Shown here piece by piece: positions 1 to 8,313 of a stretch of DNA of 64,000 nucleotides (the stretch's first letter is position 1; each line of letters opens with the position of its first letter). The position numbers and the translations under genes were made by a program. The notes beneath the pieces were generated by a model. The model ran no database searches and had not been told where the DNA came from. It worked only from the letters and a program-made list of their open reading frames with translations. Location of the stretch: the NCBI RefSeq assembly GCF_003611035.1, contig NZ_CP030033.1, forward strand, positions 1,116,001-1,180,000. Reading direction: 5' to 3'. The DNA is from Cryobacterium soli (GTDB lineage Bacteria > Actinomycetota > Actinomycetes > Actinomycetales > Microbacteriaceae).

Positions 1-255
1 GGGGCAGTGGTCAAGGTGCAGGGCTACCGGCACCTCGATGCCGGCGGTCATGGCCGACCACATGGCGAACAACACCTCGGAGCCGATCGACTTGACCGTC
101 TTCACCGAGGTCTGCACGATCACGGGCGAGCGGGCCTCCACGGCCCCGGCCAGGACCGCCTCCATCGTGAGATCGTTCACGATGTTGATCGCCGGAACAC
201 CGTACCGTTCGGCGAAGGCGCGATCGACGATCTCCTTGAGAGTGCTCACGGCCAT
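1..255 (-). CDS. Class II (Zn-dependent) ketose-bisphosphate aldolase, N-terminal part
   Basis: The gene runs off the left edge, so only the first 85 residues are visible. They begin MAVSTLKEIVDRAF and include the class II aldolase features GVPAINIVND (about residues 19-28) and HLDH at residues 80-83, where the Asp is the catalytic base and the last His a zinc ligand. Such enzymes cleave fructose- or tagatose-bisphosphate-type sugars to triose phosphates in the cytoplasm. The start is an ATG preceded by a GCGAGG ribosome-binding-like sequence. The rest of the gene is needed to decide between fructose- and tagatose-type aldolase. It is divergent from the antiporter gene. Confidence 0.8.
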   Translation of the reverse strand, partial: MAVSTLKEIVDRAFAERYGVPAINIVNDLTMEAVLAGAVEARSPVIVQTSVKTVKSIGSEVLFAMWSAMTAGIEVPVALHLDHCP

Positions 256-367
256 GTGATGCGCCTCGCTTCCTTGCGTGTTGCTGGGGCGTGTTGCTGG
301 GGATGGTAGGCGCGAACGACGTAACCGGCAATGGCGGCCTGCCAGGCGGCCGCCCGCCCGCCATGCG

Positions 368-373
368 CATAAT
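368..373 (+). promoter_or_regulatory. -10 box of a leaderless promoter (antiporter)
   Basis: CATAAT lies 7 nt before the ATG at 381, so transcription should begin at or next to the start codon. No ribosome binding site is visible, which fits leaderless translation. Confidence 0.5.
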
Positions 374-380
374 TGTCGCT

Positions 381-1961
381 ATGGACCCCGTGAGCACCAT
401 TGAGTGGATTGTCGCCTTCGTCGTGGTCACGGTCACCGTGACCGGGTTCTCCCGGCGGATCGGCTGGTCTGCGCCGTTCGTGCTCGTCGTCGTCGGCGCA
501 CTGGCCTCGTTCCTGCCGTCGGTGCCGCGCATCCAGATCGACCCCGAGCTCGTGCTCTACGGGCTGCTGCCCCCGTTGTTGTTCGCGGCGGCCATCCGCA
601 CGTCGATCGTCGATGTGCGGGCCCGGCGTGACGGCATCCTGCTGCTCTCGGTGGGGCTGGTCGCCTTCACCGTGGTCGTCGTGGGGCTCACGGCCTGGCT
701 GGTGGTGCCCGCGATCACGCTGGCGGCGGCCTTCGCGTTCGGCGCGGTCGTGGCGCCGACGGATGCGGTGGCCATCACCGCGATCTCCGGCCGGCTGGGC
801 CTGCCTCGGCGGGTCGTCACCGTGCTCGAGGGCGAGAGCCTGCTGAACGACGCCACCGCCCTTGTGGCCCTCAACGCGGCGATCGCGGCGATTCTGAGCA
901 CCGTGAACCCGTGGTCGGTGACGGGCGACTTCGTCGTCGCCGTCGTCGGCGGCGTGGGCGTGGGGTTGGCCGTCGGGTGGCTGCTGTCGGTCATCCGCAA
1001 GCAACTGCACGCGCCAGTGCTGGACACCAGCCTGTCGCTCATCACCCCGTACCTGGCGTTCATCCTGGGTGAGCTCGTGCACGGGTCCGGGGTGCTGGCC
1101 GTGGTCGTCGCCGGACTGTTCCTGGGTTACCGGGCCCCGGTGATCCAGTCGGCGGAGGCCAGGATCGCCGAGTCGATCAACTGGCGCACCATCCAGTTCC
1201 TGCTCGAGAACGCCGTGTTCCTCTTCATCGGGCTCAACCTGGAGGCGATCCTCGAGGGCGCCATCACGAACGGGCCCGGGTTCTGGGCCGCCGTGGGAAT
1301 CTCCCTGGCGATCCTGGCGTCGCTGCTGGTCTCCCGCTTCGCCTGGATGGCGGTCACCACGTGGATCTATCGGCACGGTCCGCGCCGGTTGCGGGAGCGC
1401 GGCTGGAGTTGGCGCACCGGGATCGCGGTCTCGTTCGCGGGGATGCGCGGGGTGGTCACCCTCGCGGCCGTGTTCCTGCTGCCGCCGGAGACCCCGCAAC
1501 GGGAGTTCCTGCAGCTCTTGGCGTTCATCGTGGTGGTCGGCACGCTGCTGGAGGGTTTGGCGCTGCCGTGGATCATCCGCCGGTTGCGGCTACCGCCGCC
1601 GGACCGGTCGCAGGAGCGGATCGAGGCGCAGATGCTGCTGGCCGAGGCGCAGACCGCCGGCCTGGCCCGGCTCGATGCGGAAGTGACCGACGCCGACGAG
1701 GAGCGGGTGATCGGCCGGTTGCGCACCAATGCCCGGTTCCTGGCCGATGCGCTCGACAACCCGGCGCCCGACGACGCCGAGCCGCTCCCCTCCGCCTACA
1801 CGCGCCTGCGCCGGGCGATGATCGAGGCAGAGCGCGAGGCCGTACTGGCCGCCCGCATGGAGGGACGCTACCAGGAGCCGGCCATCCGTTCGGCGCTGGC
1901 GTTCATCGATGTGGAGGAGACCGCGCTCAAGGCCGGCTCCCCCAAGCGCCTCGAGAGCTGA
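381..1961 (+). CDS. CPA1 family Na+(K+)/H+ antiporter
   Basis: This 526-residue integral membrane protein has a hydrophobic N-terminal domain of about 400 residues with 10-12 predicted membrane segments. It carries the family motifs APTDAV (about 125-130) and EGESLLNDATA (about 150-160), whose Asn-Asp pair lies in the ion-binding site of NhaP/NHE-type exchangers. A charged cytoplasmic tail of about 110 residues follows. It is expected to exchange cytoplasmic Na+ or K+ for H+ in pH and salt homeostasis. ATG 381 is preferred over upstream in-frame starts at 291 and 363 because conserved sequence begins there and a -10 box precedes it. Ion specificity cannot be read from sequence. Confidence 0.88.
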   Translation: MDPVSTIEWIVAFVVVTVTVTGFSRRIGWSAPFVLVVVGALASFLPSVPRIQIDPELVLYGLLPPLLFAAAIRTSIVDVRARRDGILLLSVGLVAFTVVVVGLTAWLVVPAITLAAAFAFGAVVAPTDAVAITAISGRLGLPRRVVTVLEGESLLNDATALVALNAAIAAILSTVNPWSVTGDFVVAVVGGVGVGLAVGWLLSVIRKQLHAPVLDTSLSLITPYLAFILGELVHGSGVLAVVVAGLFLGYRAPVIQSAEARIAESINWRTIQFLLENAVFLFIGLNLEAILEGAITNGPGFWAAVGISLAILASLLVSRFAWMAVTTWIYRHGPRRLRERGWSWRTGIAVSFAGMRGVVTLAAVFLLPPETPQREFLQLLAFIVVVGTLLEGLALPWIIRRLRLPPPDRSQERIEAQMLLAEAQTAGLARLDAEVTDADEERVIGRLRTNARFLADALDNPAPDDAEPLPSAYTRLRRAMIEAEREAVLAARMEGRYQEPAIRSALAFIDVEETALKAGSPKRLES

Positions 1962-2034
1962 GCCGCCCCGCCTAGTGCTCGCGACGTGCTCAGGCGGACG
2001 CGGGACGCATCCGTAATCGAGGTGCACCTTCGAT

Positions 2035-2114
2035 GTCGCGGCGCAGGTTTGACCTCGCGGCGCAGGTTAGCGGACCCGTTAACCTGCGCCGCGAGGTTCT
2101 TCCTGCGCCGCGAC
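2035..2114. terminator. Nested bidirectional terminator hairpin
   Basis: Two inverted repeats are nested. The inner perfect 18-bp arms (2052-2069 and 2080-2097) flank a 10-nt loop, and outer 13-bp arms (2035-2047 and 2102-2114) enclose them. It lies between the convergent antiporter and AI-2E genes and has no T-run. Confidence 0.75.
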
Positions 2115-2173
2115 CGCGATGAGCGGATGCACGTGGGCGCGGCACCCACGGGACCGGTGCCGCGCCGAGGGGG

Positions 2174-3298
2174 CTAGGCGAGCTGCGGCCGGTCCTTGAG
2201 CGCGGGCGGCGCGTTCCAGGTCTTGACGATGGCCCAGCCTACGGCGGCGATCGGCACGGCGAGCACGGCGCCGATGATGCCGGCCACGATGGTGCCCGCG
2301 GTCAGGGCGACCAGGATGACCAGGGGGTGCAGCTTGAGCGACTGCGCCATCACCACGGGCTGCAGGAAGTTGCCCTCGAGCTGGTTGACCAGCACGACGA
2401 TGCCCACCACGATCAACGCAACGACCCAGCCGTTGGCGACGAGCGCGACGAGGGCGGCGAGGATGCCGGCGATCGTGGCGCCGATCAGCGGGATGAACGC
2501 GGTGAGGAAGATGATCACGGCCAGGGGCAGCGCGAGCGGCACGCCCAGGATGGTGAGGCCGATGCCGATCGCGGCGGCGTCGACGAAGGCGACGATGGCG
2601 GTTCCGCGCACGTAGCCGCCGAGGACCCGCACCGTGGTGGTGCCGATGCGGCGGCCGCGCTGCAGGCGCTCGCCCTTGAACGGGCGCAGGAAGAACTTCC
2701 AGATGACGTCGCCGTCCTTGAGGAAGAAGAACAGGATCACGACGACGAGCACGGCGCCCGTGATGATCTCGGTGGCCACGGAGACCCCGGCGAGCGCGCC
2801 GGAGCCGAACTGGCTGCTGGTGAGGAAGTCCACCCCGGCGTTGCGGGCCGCCTCGATCTGCGCCGCGTCGATCCCCAGCGGGCCCTCGGTGAGGTAGGTG
2901 GAGAGTTCGTCGATGCCGTCCGACGCGCTGGTCGCCAGGTCGTTCCACTGGTTCTCGACCGCCAGGACGATGAGGGTGATGATGCCGCCGAAGACCACGA
3001 TGGCGGTGAGGAGGGTGACCCAGGTGGACAGCATGGCCGACAGGCCGCGGCGGCGCAGCCATCCGATCACGGGGCTGAGCGCGGAGGCCAGGATCAGTGC
3101 GATCAGCACCGGGATCACGACCAGCTTCACCTGCACGAGGACAAACACGATGACGGCCACGAGACCGAGTGCCAGCAGGATCTGTGCGCTGCGCAGGCCG
3201 AGCCAGCCCAGCTTGTCGGTGAGCAGGGTGCGCAACGTGGTGGGACCGTCGGGCTGGGCACCGGACAGGCGGGCACCGGAGTTGTCTGGGGTTCGCAT
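2174..3298 (-). CDS. AI-2E family transporter (PF01594-type membrane protein)
   Basis: A 374-residue membrane protein with about eight hydrophobic segments. The family pattern is clear: two N-terminal helices ending in SALSPVIGWLRRRG, a long soluble stretch (about 115-175), then the C-terminal block with FIPLIGATIAGILA and LEGNFLQPVVMAQSLKLHP. Members export diverse small molecules or act as Na+/H+ antiporters. The quorum-signal name comes from one E. coli member and should not be taken as the function here. The ATG sits 6 nt after a TAGGGT -10 box, so the mRNA is probably leaderless. Confidence 0.85.
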   Translation of the reverse strand: MRTPDNSGARLSGAQPDGPTTLRTLLTDKLGWLGLRSAQILLALGLVAVIVFVLVQVKLVVIPVLIALILASALSPVIGWLRRRGLSAMLSTWVTLLTAIVVFGGIITLIVLAVENQWNDLATSASDGIDELSTYLTEGPLGIDAAQIEAARNAGVDFLTSSQFGSGALAGVSVATEIITGAVLVVVILFFFLKDGDVIWKFFLRPFKGERLQRGRRIGTTTVRVLGGYVRGTAIVAFVDAAAIGIGLTILGVPLALPLAVIIFLTAFIPLIGATIAGILAALVALVANGWVVALIVVGIVVLVNQLEGNFLQPVVMAQSLKLHPLVILVALTAGTIVAGIIGAVLAVPIAAVGWAIVKTWNAPPALKDRPQLA

Positions 3299-3304
3299 GG
3301 ATCA

Positions 3305-3310
3305 ACCCTA
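3305..3310 (-). promoter_or_regulatory. -10 box of a leaderless promoter (AI-2E gene)
   Basis: Read leftward, TAGGGT is followed by 6 nt and then the ATG at 3298. Confidence 0.45.
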
Positions 3311-3528
3311 GACAACCCGACGCGACAGAGCTCGAAAACCCGCCGCCCGGCGGTCAAACGGGTGCCGGGATGAGTACGGTCGGCGCACATACGATACACA
3401 CCTTTTGGATTCCATACACCCTTGAAATTCCCAGTCTCGTGTAGTGCCATGGAGGGTGTCCCAGCCGTGTGTCGGCTGCGGCCGAACCACCGAGAAACAC
3501 CACTGAGGATGCCGAGCGCCACAAGCGC

Positions 3529-3542
3529 GAACCGACCGGTTC
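3529..3542. promoter_or_regulatory. 14-bp palindrome upstream of fdhA
   Basis: GAACCGACCGGTTC is a 6-bp inverted repeat with a 2-nt centre, 33 bases before the fdhA start. Further upstream, ATACACACC (3394) and ATACACCC (3414) form a direct repeat 20 bp apart. Either could be an operator; no promoter hexamers are convincing here. Confidence 0.3.
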
Positions 3543-3575
3543 AGGTGTCACAACAGGTATCAAGGAGGATACAAA

Positions 3576-4793
3576 ATGGCAGGAAACAGAGCAGTTGCCT
3601 ACGAAGGTCCGGGCAAGGTCGAGGTCATCGACATCGACTACCCCACCTTCGAGCTGAAGGACGGACCTGGCGTCAACCCGGCCAACATCGGCCGCCAGGT
3701 ACAGCACGGCGTCATCCTGAGAACCATCACGACCAACATCTGTGGCTCGGATCAGCACATGGTGCGCGGACGCACGACAGCGCCGGAGGGCCTGGTGCTC
3801 GGTCACGAGATCACCGGCGAGGTCGTCGAGGTGGGCCGGGACGTCGAGTTCATCAAGGTCGGCGACATCGTGTCGGTTCCGTTCAACATCTCCTGCGGTC
3901 GCTGTCGCAACTGTAAGGAGCGCAAGACCGGTGTGTGCCTGAACGTCAACCCGGACCGTCCGGGCAGCGCCTACGGCTACGTCGACATGGGCGGCTGGGT
4001 CGGCGGGCAGTCCCAGTACGTGCTGGTGCCCTACGCGGACTGGAACCTGCTGAAGTTCCCGGACCGGGAGCAGGCTCTGGAGAAGATCCTCGATCTCACC
4101 ATGCTGTCGGACATCTTCCCCACTGGGTTCCACGGTGCGTTCACGGCCGGGATCGGCGTGGGCTCGACGGCCTACATCGCCGGCGCCGGACCCGTGGGCC
4201 TGGCCGCGGCCGTGTCCGCCCAGCTGCTGGGCGCGGCCGTCGTGATCGTCGGTGACCTCAACCCCGAACGGCTGGCGCAGGCCCGCAGCTTCGGCTGCGA
4301 GACCGTCGACCTCACCAAGGGCGAACCACAGGATCAGATCGAACAGATCCTCGGCGTGCCCGAAGTGGATGCGGCGGTGGACGCCGTCGGGTTCGAGGCG
4401 CACGGGCACGGCAAGGACGCCGGAACTGAGAAGCCGGCGACCGTGCTGAACTCCCTGATGAAGATCACCGCGGCCGGCGGAGCGCTCGGCATCCCGGGGC
4501 TCTACGTCACGGGTGACCCCGGGGCGTCCACCGAGGAAGCCAAGGTGGGTTCGCTCTCGATCAGCCTGGGTACCGGTTGGGCCAAGTCGCTGTCGTTCAC
4601 CACGGGCCAGTGCCCGGTGATGAAGTACAACCGGCAGCTGATGATGGCGATCCTGCACGACAAGGTGCAGATCGCCAAGGCCGTGCACGCCCAGCCGATC
4701 AGCCTCGAGGATGCCCCGCGCGGGTACGCCGAGTTCGACGCGGGTGCGGCGACGAAGTACGTGCTCAACCCGAACGGCTACCTCAAGGACTGA
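3576..4793 (+). CDS. fdhA: Glutathione-independent formaldehyde dehydrogenase
   Basis: A 405-residue zinc-dependent medium-chain alcohol dehydrogenase close to Pseudomonas putida FdhA, which oxidises formaldehyde to formate with NAD+ and no added thiol. Catalytic-zinc residues are Cys56 (NICGSDQH) and His77 (GHEIT). The structural-zinc quartet is Cys107, 110, 113 and 121. A Rossmann GAGPVGLAAA motif lies near residue 197, and length matches the family. The start has a strong AAGGAGGA site (3562-3569) at good spacing. It stands alone between a palindrome and a strong terminator. The formate product could be used by the molybdo-oxidoreductase at 8.3-10.7 kb. Some relatives are aldehyde dismutases. 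Confidence 0.9.
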   Translation: MAGNRAVAYEGPGKVEVIDIDYPTFELKDGPGVNPANIGRQVQHGVILRTITTNICGSDQHMVRGRTTAPEGLVLGHEITGEVVEVGRDVEFIKVGDIVSVPFNISCGRCRNCKERKTGVCLNVNPDRPGSAYGYVDMGGWVGGQSQYVLVPYADWNLLKFPDREQALEKILDLTMLSDIFPTGFHGAFTAGIGVGSTAYIAGAGPVGLAAAVSAQLLGAAVVIVGDLNPERLAQARSFGCETVDLTKGEPQDQIEQILGVPEVDAAVDAVGFEAHGHGKDAGTEKPATVLNSLMKITAAGGALGIPGLYVTGDPGASTEEAKVGSLSISLGTGWAKSLSFTTGQCPVMKYNRQLMMAILHDKVQIAKAVHAQPISLEDAPRGYAEFDAGAATKYVLNPNGYLKD

Positions 4794-4802
4794 GCCGGTC
4801 GG

Positions 4803-4832
4803 GTCGAGCGGTCTCAATAGGGACCGCTCGAC
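4803..4832 (+). terminator. Terminator hairpin after fdhA
   Basis: A perfect 11-bp stem (4803-4813 with 4822-4832) around an 8-nt loop, 10 bases after the fdhA stop. Confidence 0.7.
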
Positions 4833-4935
4833 GGCACACCACATCCGGGATCGAGTCGCTGTGAGCGGCTCGGTCCCGGACCTCGTGAGGCCTCCCCCGT
4901 GCCGGATTCCAATTAGGCGCCGGGCGATATCGCTT

Positions 4936-4996
4936 CGCCGACTTGCGGCGAATGTGCCCTTCGCGCCGCATGGGATGGCACTGTGCGGCAATTCGG
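4936..4996. repeat. Intergenic repeat, copy A (inverted pair)
   Basis: The right arm (4977-4996) reads GGCACTGTGCGGCAATTCGG and the left arm (4936-4958) is its imperfect reverse complement. The same core occurs at 10.9 kb and 36.4 kb. Confidence 0.5.
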
Positions 4997-5072
4997 GGCG
5001 GCACCATCCGCGGATAACCTGAGGTCACCCACGCATTGCCTTCCGCCTCCCAGTCGACCACCCGAGGACTCC

Positions 5073-5762
5073 ATGGATCTCTCTGACGAACCCGACCCGG
5101 ACCTGCCCTGGGACGCCCTCGTCGTGGCCGGTGGTCGGGCCAGGCGCCTGGGTGGTATCGACAAGACGGCGTTGATCTGGGGCGGGCGCAGCCTGCTCGA
5201 CGGCGTGTTATCGGCAACCAGGGGCGCCCGGCGGGTCTGCGTGGTCGGATCCGATGCCCGTCTGCCGGCATCGGTGCTGCGAACCGTGGAACGGCCACGC
5301 TGGGCAGGACCGGCCGCCGCCATCGTGGCCGGACTCGACATGCTCACTGTCGACAGCGACGATGCGGGAGAGTGTGCGAGCGACTGGATAGTGGTGCTCG
5401 CAGCCGACCTCGTTCGAGCGGACGCCGCCGTGGCCGTCCTTCTCACACAGCTCGAACACCTCTGCACCGATCGGGCCGCTCGGGACGGCCTGATCGCTGT
5501 CGACCGTGACGGTAGGCGGCAGCCGCTGCTGGCCGTGTACCGGCGTGAGGCCCTGCACGCGGCCGTGGCCGCCTTCGGTCCGGCCGACAATCTCTCGGTG
5601 ATCGGCCTGATCGGCCCGCTCGATCTGGTGGAGACGAGCCTGCCCGACGAGATTGGCGCCGACGTCGACACCCCGGCCGATGCCGCCAGGCTCGGCATCG
5701 AGGTTCCGCACGACACAGCGGACGCTGACCTCGGCCCAGCGCACGACAGCGCCAGGCCCTAG
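5073..5762 (+). CDS. mobA: Molybdenum cofactor guanylyltransferase (MobA-like NTP transferase)
   Basis: A 229-residue nucleotidyltransferase predicted to attach GMP (or CMP) to molybdopterin. Residues 17-31 hold the nucleotide-binding signature VVAGGRARRLGGIDK. An AGPAAAIVAGL segment and the metal-binding AADL follow as in MobA. It is slightly longer than the usual 190-200 residues. The ATG at 5073 is chosen because a GAGGA site precedes it and the upstream extension looks non-coding. moeA follows, and Mo enzymes lie downstream, so a Moco role is well supported by context. The choice between GMP and CMP transfer is not resolved. Confidence 0.82.
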   Translation: MDLSDEPDPDLPWDALVVAGGRARRLGGIDKTALIWGGRSLLDGVLSATRGARRVCVVGSDARLPASVLRTVERPRWAGPAAAIVAGLDMLTVDSDDAGECASDWIVVLAADLVRADAAVAVLLTQLEHLCTDRAARDGLIAVDRDGRRQPLLAVYRREALHAAVAAFGPADNLSVIGLIGPLDLVETSLPDEIGADVDTPADAARLGIEVPHDTADADLGPAHDSARP

Positions 5763-5846
5763 CGGCCCGACGACGACGCCCTCCCGCTCGACTGGCTAGC
5801 CTTGACCCAGACGGCATCCCCGTCGACGATTACCGAGGAGCCCGCC

Positions 5847-5915
5847 ATGTCCAGCAGCCACACCGGCCGTTTGTTGCCGGGCGGCGCAGCCCGCCTCGCC
5901 GTCGGGTGCCGCTGA
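5847..5915 (+). CDS. Possible 22-residue leader peptide coupled to moeA
   Basis: A short frame (MSSSHTGRLLPGGAARLAVG then CR) starts with ATG preceded by GAGGAG at 5835-5840. Its TGA stop overlaps the moeA ATG as TGATG. moeA has no ribosome binding site of its own, so ribosomes finishing this frame may reinitiate on moeA. No known peptide family is recognised. It could also simply be an accidental frame, with moeA starting at GTG 5906. Confidence 0.4.
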   Translation: MSSSHTGRLLPGGAARLAVGCR

Positions 5916-7105
5916 TGGAGTGGCTGCAGGCCCGGTCGACGGCGCACGAGCTCGGCGCCCGGATGCCCCGCGCCACCGAAACCCTGCCCCTCGCCGATGC
6001 CGTGGGCCGCACTCTCGCCGCCGCGGTGCACTCACTCACCGCACTGCCGAGCTTCGCGTCCTCGGCCATGGACGGCTGGGCCGTGAACGGCGACGAGCCG
6101 TGGGCGCTCGGCACCCCGATCCTGGCGGGAGACCCGCCGGCCGATACTCCTCTGGCCCCTGGAACCGCCCGCCCCATCGCCACCGGCGGCTGCGTGCCGG
6201 CCGGCACCCACGGCATCCTGCGCTCGGAGCACGGCCTCGTCGGCCCGTCGCACGTCGGCGGGCCCGCCACCCTGACCCGCTCGCCGCGGGCCGGCGCCGG
6301 CGAGCCGGCAGCCGGGGAGCACGTGCGCGCCCGCGGCGAAGAGTGCGGACTCGACGAACGGATGCTCGAGCCCGGCTGCCTGCTCACGGCACCGCGCGTG
6401 GCGCTGGCGGCCGTGACCGGCCACGACACCCTCACCGTGACGGCGTCGCCCGCCGTGGAGCTGCTGCTGCTCGGCACCGAGGTGATCGAATCCGGCATCC
6501 CCGGCCCCGGGCAGGTGCGCGACGCCTACTCCCCCGAGTTCCCGGCCCTGCTCACCGGACTGGGCCTGAGGGTGAGCGCCGTGCGGCGACTGCCCGACGA
6601 CCTCGGCCGGACCGTCGAGGCCATCCGGAACAGCACGGCGGCACTGGTGATCAGCACGGGTGGCAGCGCCCGCGGGCCGGCCGACCACGTGCGCGGCGCC
6701 CTCGCCGCCCTCGGGGCGACGGTGCTCATCGACGGCGTGCGGATGCGCCCCGGTCACCCCGTCATGCTCGCCAGGCTCGTCGACGGCCGCCTCATGCTCT
6801 GCCTGCCCGGCAACCCGCTAGCCGCGATGCTCGTGCTGGTCAGCCTGGGCATGCCGCTGATCGAGGGGATGCTCGGTCGCCCGCTGGCCGGCCTCGGCCG
6901 GGTCACTCTGGCGCACGACATCGCCAACCTGAGCGGATCGACCCGGTTGGTGGCGTACCGGGACACGGAAGAGGGGGCCGTGCCGACCGCACGCCAGGGC
7001 TCCGGCATGTTGCGGGGGCTCGCTGAGGCCGACGGCGTGGCCGTGGTTCCGCCTGGTGGCGCATGTGCGCCGGAGCAGGTCGCCACGCTTCCGCTGCCCT
7101 GGTAG
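5915..7105 (+). CDS. moeA: Molybdopterin molybdenumtransferase MoeA
   Basis: This protein of about 396 residues inserts molybdate into adenylylated molybdopterin, the last common step of Mo cofactor synthesis. It carries the MoeA signature SSAMDGWAV near the N-terminus, the central MoCF-type domain with ELLLLGTEV and STGGSARGPADHV, the PGNPLAA motif, and a C-terminal beta-barrel domain IV. ATG 5915 overlaps the stop of a short upstream frame; GTG 5906 is an alternative. It forms a Moco unit with mobA and ends at a strong hairpin. The nearby Mo enzymes are NasA and the YdeP-like protein. Confidence 0.9.
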   Translation: MEWLQARSTAHELGARMPRATETLPLADAVGRTLAAAVHSLTALPSFASSAMDGWAVNGDEPWALGTPILAGDPPADTPLAPGTARPIATGGCVPAGTHGILRSEHGLVGPSHVGGPATLTRSPRAGAGEPAAGEHVRARGEECGLDERMLEPGCLLTAPRVALAAVTGHDTLTVTASPAVELLLLGTEVIESGIPGPGQVRDAYSPEFPALLTGLGLRVSAVRRLPDDLGRTVEAIRNSTAALVISTGGSARGPADHVRGALAALGATVLIDGVRMRPGHPVMLARLVDGRLMLCLPGNPLAAMLVLVSLGMPLIEGMLGRPLAGLGRVTLAHDIANLSGSTRLVAYRDTEEGAVPTARQGSGMLRGLAEADGVAVVPPGGACAPEQVATLPLPW

Positions 7106-7122
7106 CCGGCCGATGGGTTCGG

Positions 7123-7141
7123 GCCGGGCTCAGCCCGGCCT
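7123..7141. terminator. Terminator hairpin between moeA and the 2H phosphoesterase gene
   Basis: GGCCGGGC and GCCCGGCC pair around a TCA loop, 18 bases after the moeA stop, between convergent genes. Confidence 0.7.
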
Positions 7142-7176
7142 TCCGCATCGGCCTCAGGCACGTGCGCTCGTCAGCC

Positions 7177-7725
7177 TCACAGCAGTGGCGTCAGCGTCTT
7201 GGTCTCGCCGTTCCAGAATCGTGCCGCGACACACCTTCCGGACGGCGGCAGGTCCGTGAGGATCTCGAGTGCCCGGGCGACCTGATCGGCGCTGATGCGT
7301 CGGGCCAGCGTGACGTGCGGCGTCCAGTGGTCGGGCTGGGTCAGCTCCGCGGCGCCGGGCGCGTGCTCGAGTACCCGCCGATGCAGCTCCAGCAGCGCCC
7401 CCGTCATCACCACGGGCCGGGCGAGGACGAACCGGCCTGCCCCGGCCCTGAAGAGCACCAGCCCGGAGACTCTGAGCTCGACGGGCAGCGAGGTGGACCG
7501 CTCGGCCGGCTGCGCAGGCGGCTGCGAGTCTGCACGAGTCTGGAAGACCGCACGCAGGCCGTCGGTCAGCTCGAGGCCCGGACCAGCAGCGAGGGTGAGG
7601 TGCGGGCGGTTGCTCGAGTCCGGATGCCGACCCAGATTGGGCAACCCCGCCTCCTGCAGGGCCGCCCACTCCGCCCGGAAGGCGGACTCGGCGGCGGGAT
7701 CGAAGGTCAACTCGATGCTGCGCAT
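7177..7725 (-). CDS. 2'-5' RNA ligase/2H phosphoesterase family protein
   Basis: A 182-residue cytoplasmic protein with the two His-containing motifs that define the 2H superfamily: PHLTL (about residue 42) and PHVTL in the C-terminal half. The paired histidines form the catalytic site of 2'-5' RNA ligases and cyclic phosphodiesterases. The true substrate of bacterial members such as ThpR is mostly uncertain. The ATG at 7725 follows a CATGAT -10-like box by 6 nt, so the gene is probably leaderless. It is convergent with moeA, and nothing links it to cofactor synthesis. Confidence 0.75.
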   Translation of the reverse strand: MRSIELTFDPAAESAFRAEWAALQEAGLPNLGRHPDSSNRPHLTLAAGPGLELTDGLRAVFQTRADSQPPAQPAERSTSLPVELRVSGLVLFRAGAGRFVLARPVVMTGALLELHRRVLEHAPGAAELTQPDHWTPHVTLARRISADQVARALEILTDLPPSGRCVAARFWNGETKTLTPLL

Positions 7726-7731
7726 GCTCTC

Positions 7732-7737
7732 ATCATG
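7732..7737 (-). promoter_or_regulatory. -10 box of a leaderless promoter (2H phosphoesterase)
   Basis: Read leftward, CATGAT is followed by 6 nt and the ATG at 7725. Confidence 0.35.
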
Positions 7738-7880
7738 CCCCGGCAGCGCCGGCACCTCGCCGAGGCCGGGCGCTGCCACGGGTGAGGAAGGCCGCAGCTG
7801 CTGTCGCCCCACCCCGAACGGGCAGGCCCGCTGGTGGCAGATTCGCGATCGTGGGACCCGCGACCAATTGCCGGGCTGCC

Positions 7881-7901
7881 GTTCAGGTGATATTCCTGAA
7901 C
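7881..7901. promoter_or_regulatory. Inverted repeat upstream of the DUF6457-like gene
   Basis: GTTCAGG and CCTGAAC are perfect 7-bp arms around the AT-rich centre TGATATT, 38 bases before the start codon. Placement and symmetry suggest an operator; a hairpin is also possible. Confidence 0.35.
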
Positions 7902-7938
7902 CACGAGTTCATCGACGCACCCGTTCGCAAGGAGACCC

Positions 7939-8253
7939 ATGAGCAGCCCGGACAACGACCACCGCTCCCTCGACGACATCACCCGGCGCCTGACCCAGGC
8001 GCTCCAGATCCTGGATCTGGAGGTCGACTATCCCCTGCTGCTCGGCCTGGCGGCCGACACGTCGCGGGCGGTGGGACCCGATGCAGGACCGATCAGCACC
8101 TTCCTGGTGGGTTATGCGGCCGGCATGACGTCGACCTCGGGCACGCAGGCGGCGACGGATGCCGTCGAGCGCGCCGTCGGGGTGGCCAGGCAGGCGACCG
8201 AGAAGACCGGTGACGGCGGGGTCGAGGACGGCTGGGCGCACACCGCCCAGTAG
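7939..8253 (+). CDS. Small DUF6457-like protein, probable Moco accessory
   Basis: A 104-residue soluble protein with one compact helical domain (about residues 10-90) containing VDYPLLLGLAADTSRAVGP and PISTFLVGYAAG. I recall this pattern as DUF6457, an actinobacterial family found next to or fused with MobA-type proteins; this is from memory and moderate in certainty. No catalytic motif is seen. The start is well supported by AAGGAGA 4 nt upstream. An inverted repeat lies before the gene. Its position between the Moco genes and two Mo oxidoreductases suggests a role in Mo enzyme maturation. Confidence 0.6.
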   Translation: MSSPDNDHRSLDDITRRLTQALQILDLEVDYPLLLGLAADTSRAVGPDAGPISTFLVGYAAGMTSTSGTQAATDAVERAVGVARQATEKTGDGGVEDGWAHTAQ

Positions 8254-8313
8254 GCGTGTCCAGTCGGCCGCCCTCGCGTTCCTGACGGGGCTGGTCTCGC
8301 CGGCCGGGTGCAC

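Noticed and set aside
246..1499. A 417-codon reading frame opposite the antiporter gene, and many similar long antisense frames throughout the window
   Set aside because: They are Arg/Gly/His-rich and composed of codons forced by the high GC of the opposite gene. None shows a domain, and each overlaps a clearly recognisable gene.
2174..3298. Quorum-sensing (AI-2) export function
   Set aside because: The family name is historical; most members do not handle AI-2 and no luxS-type gene is seen.
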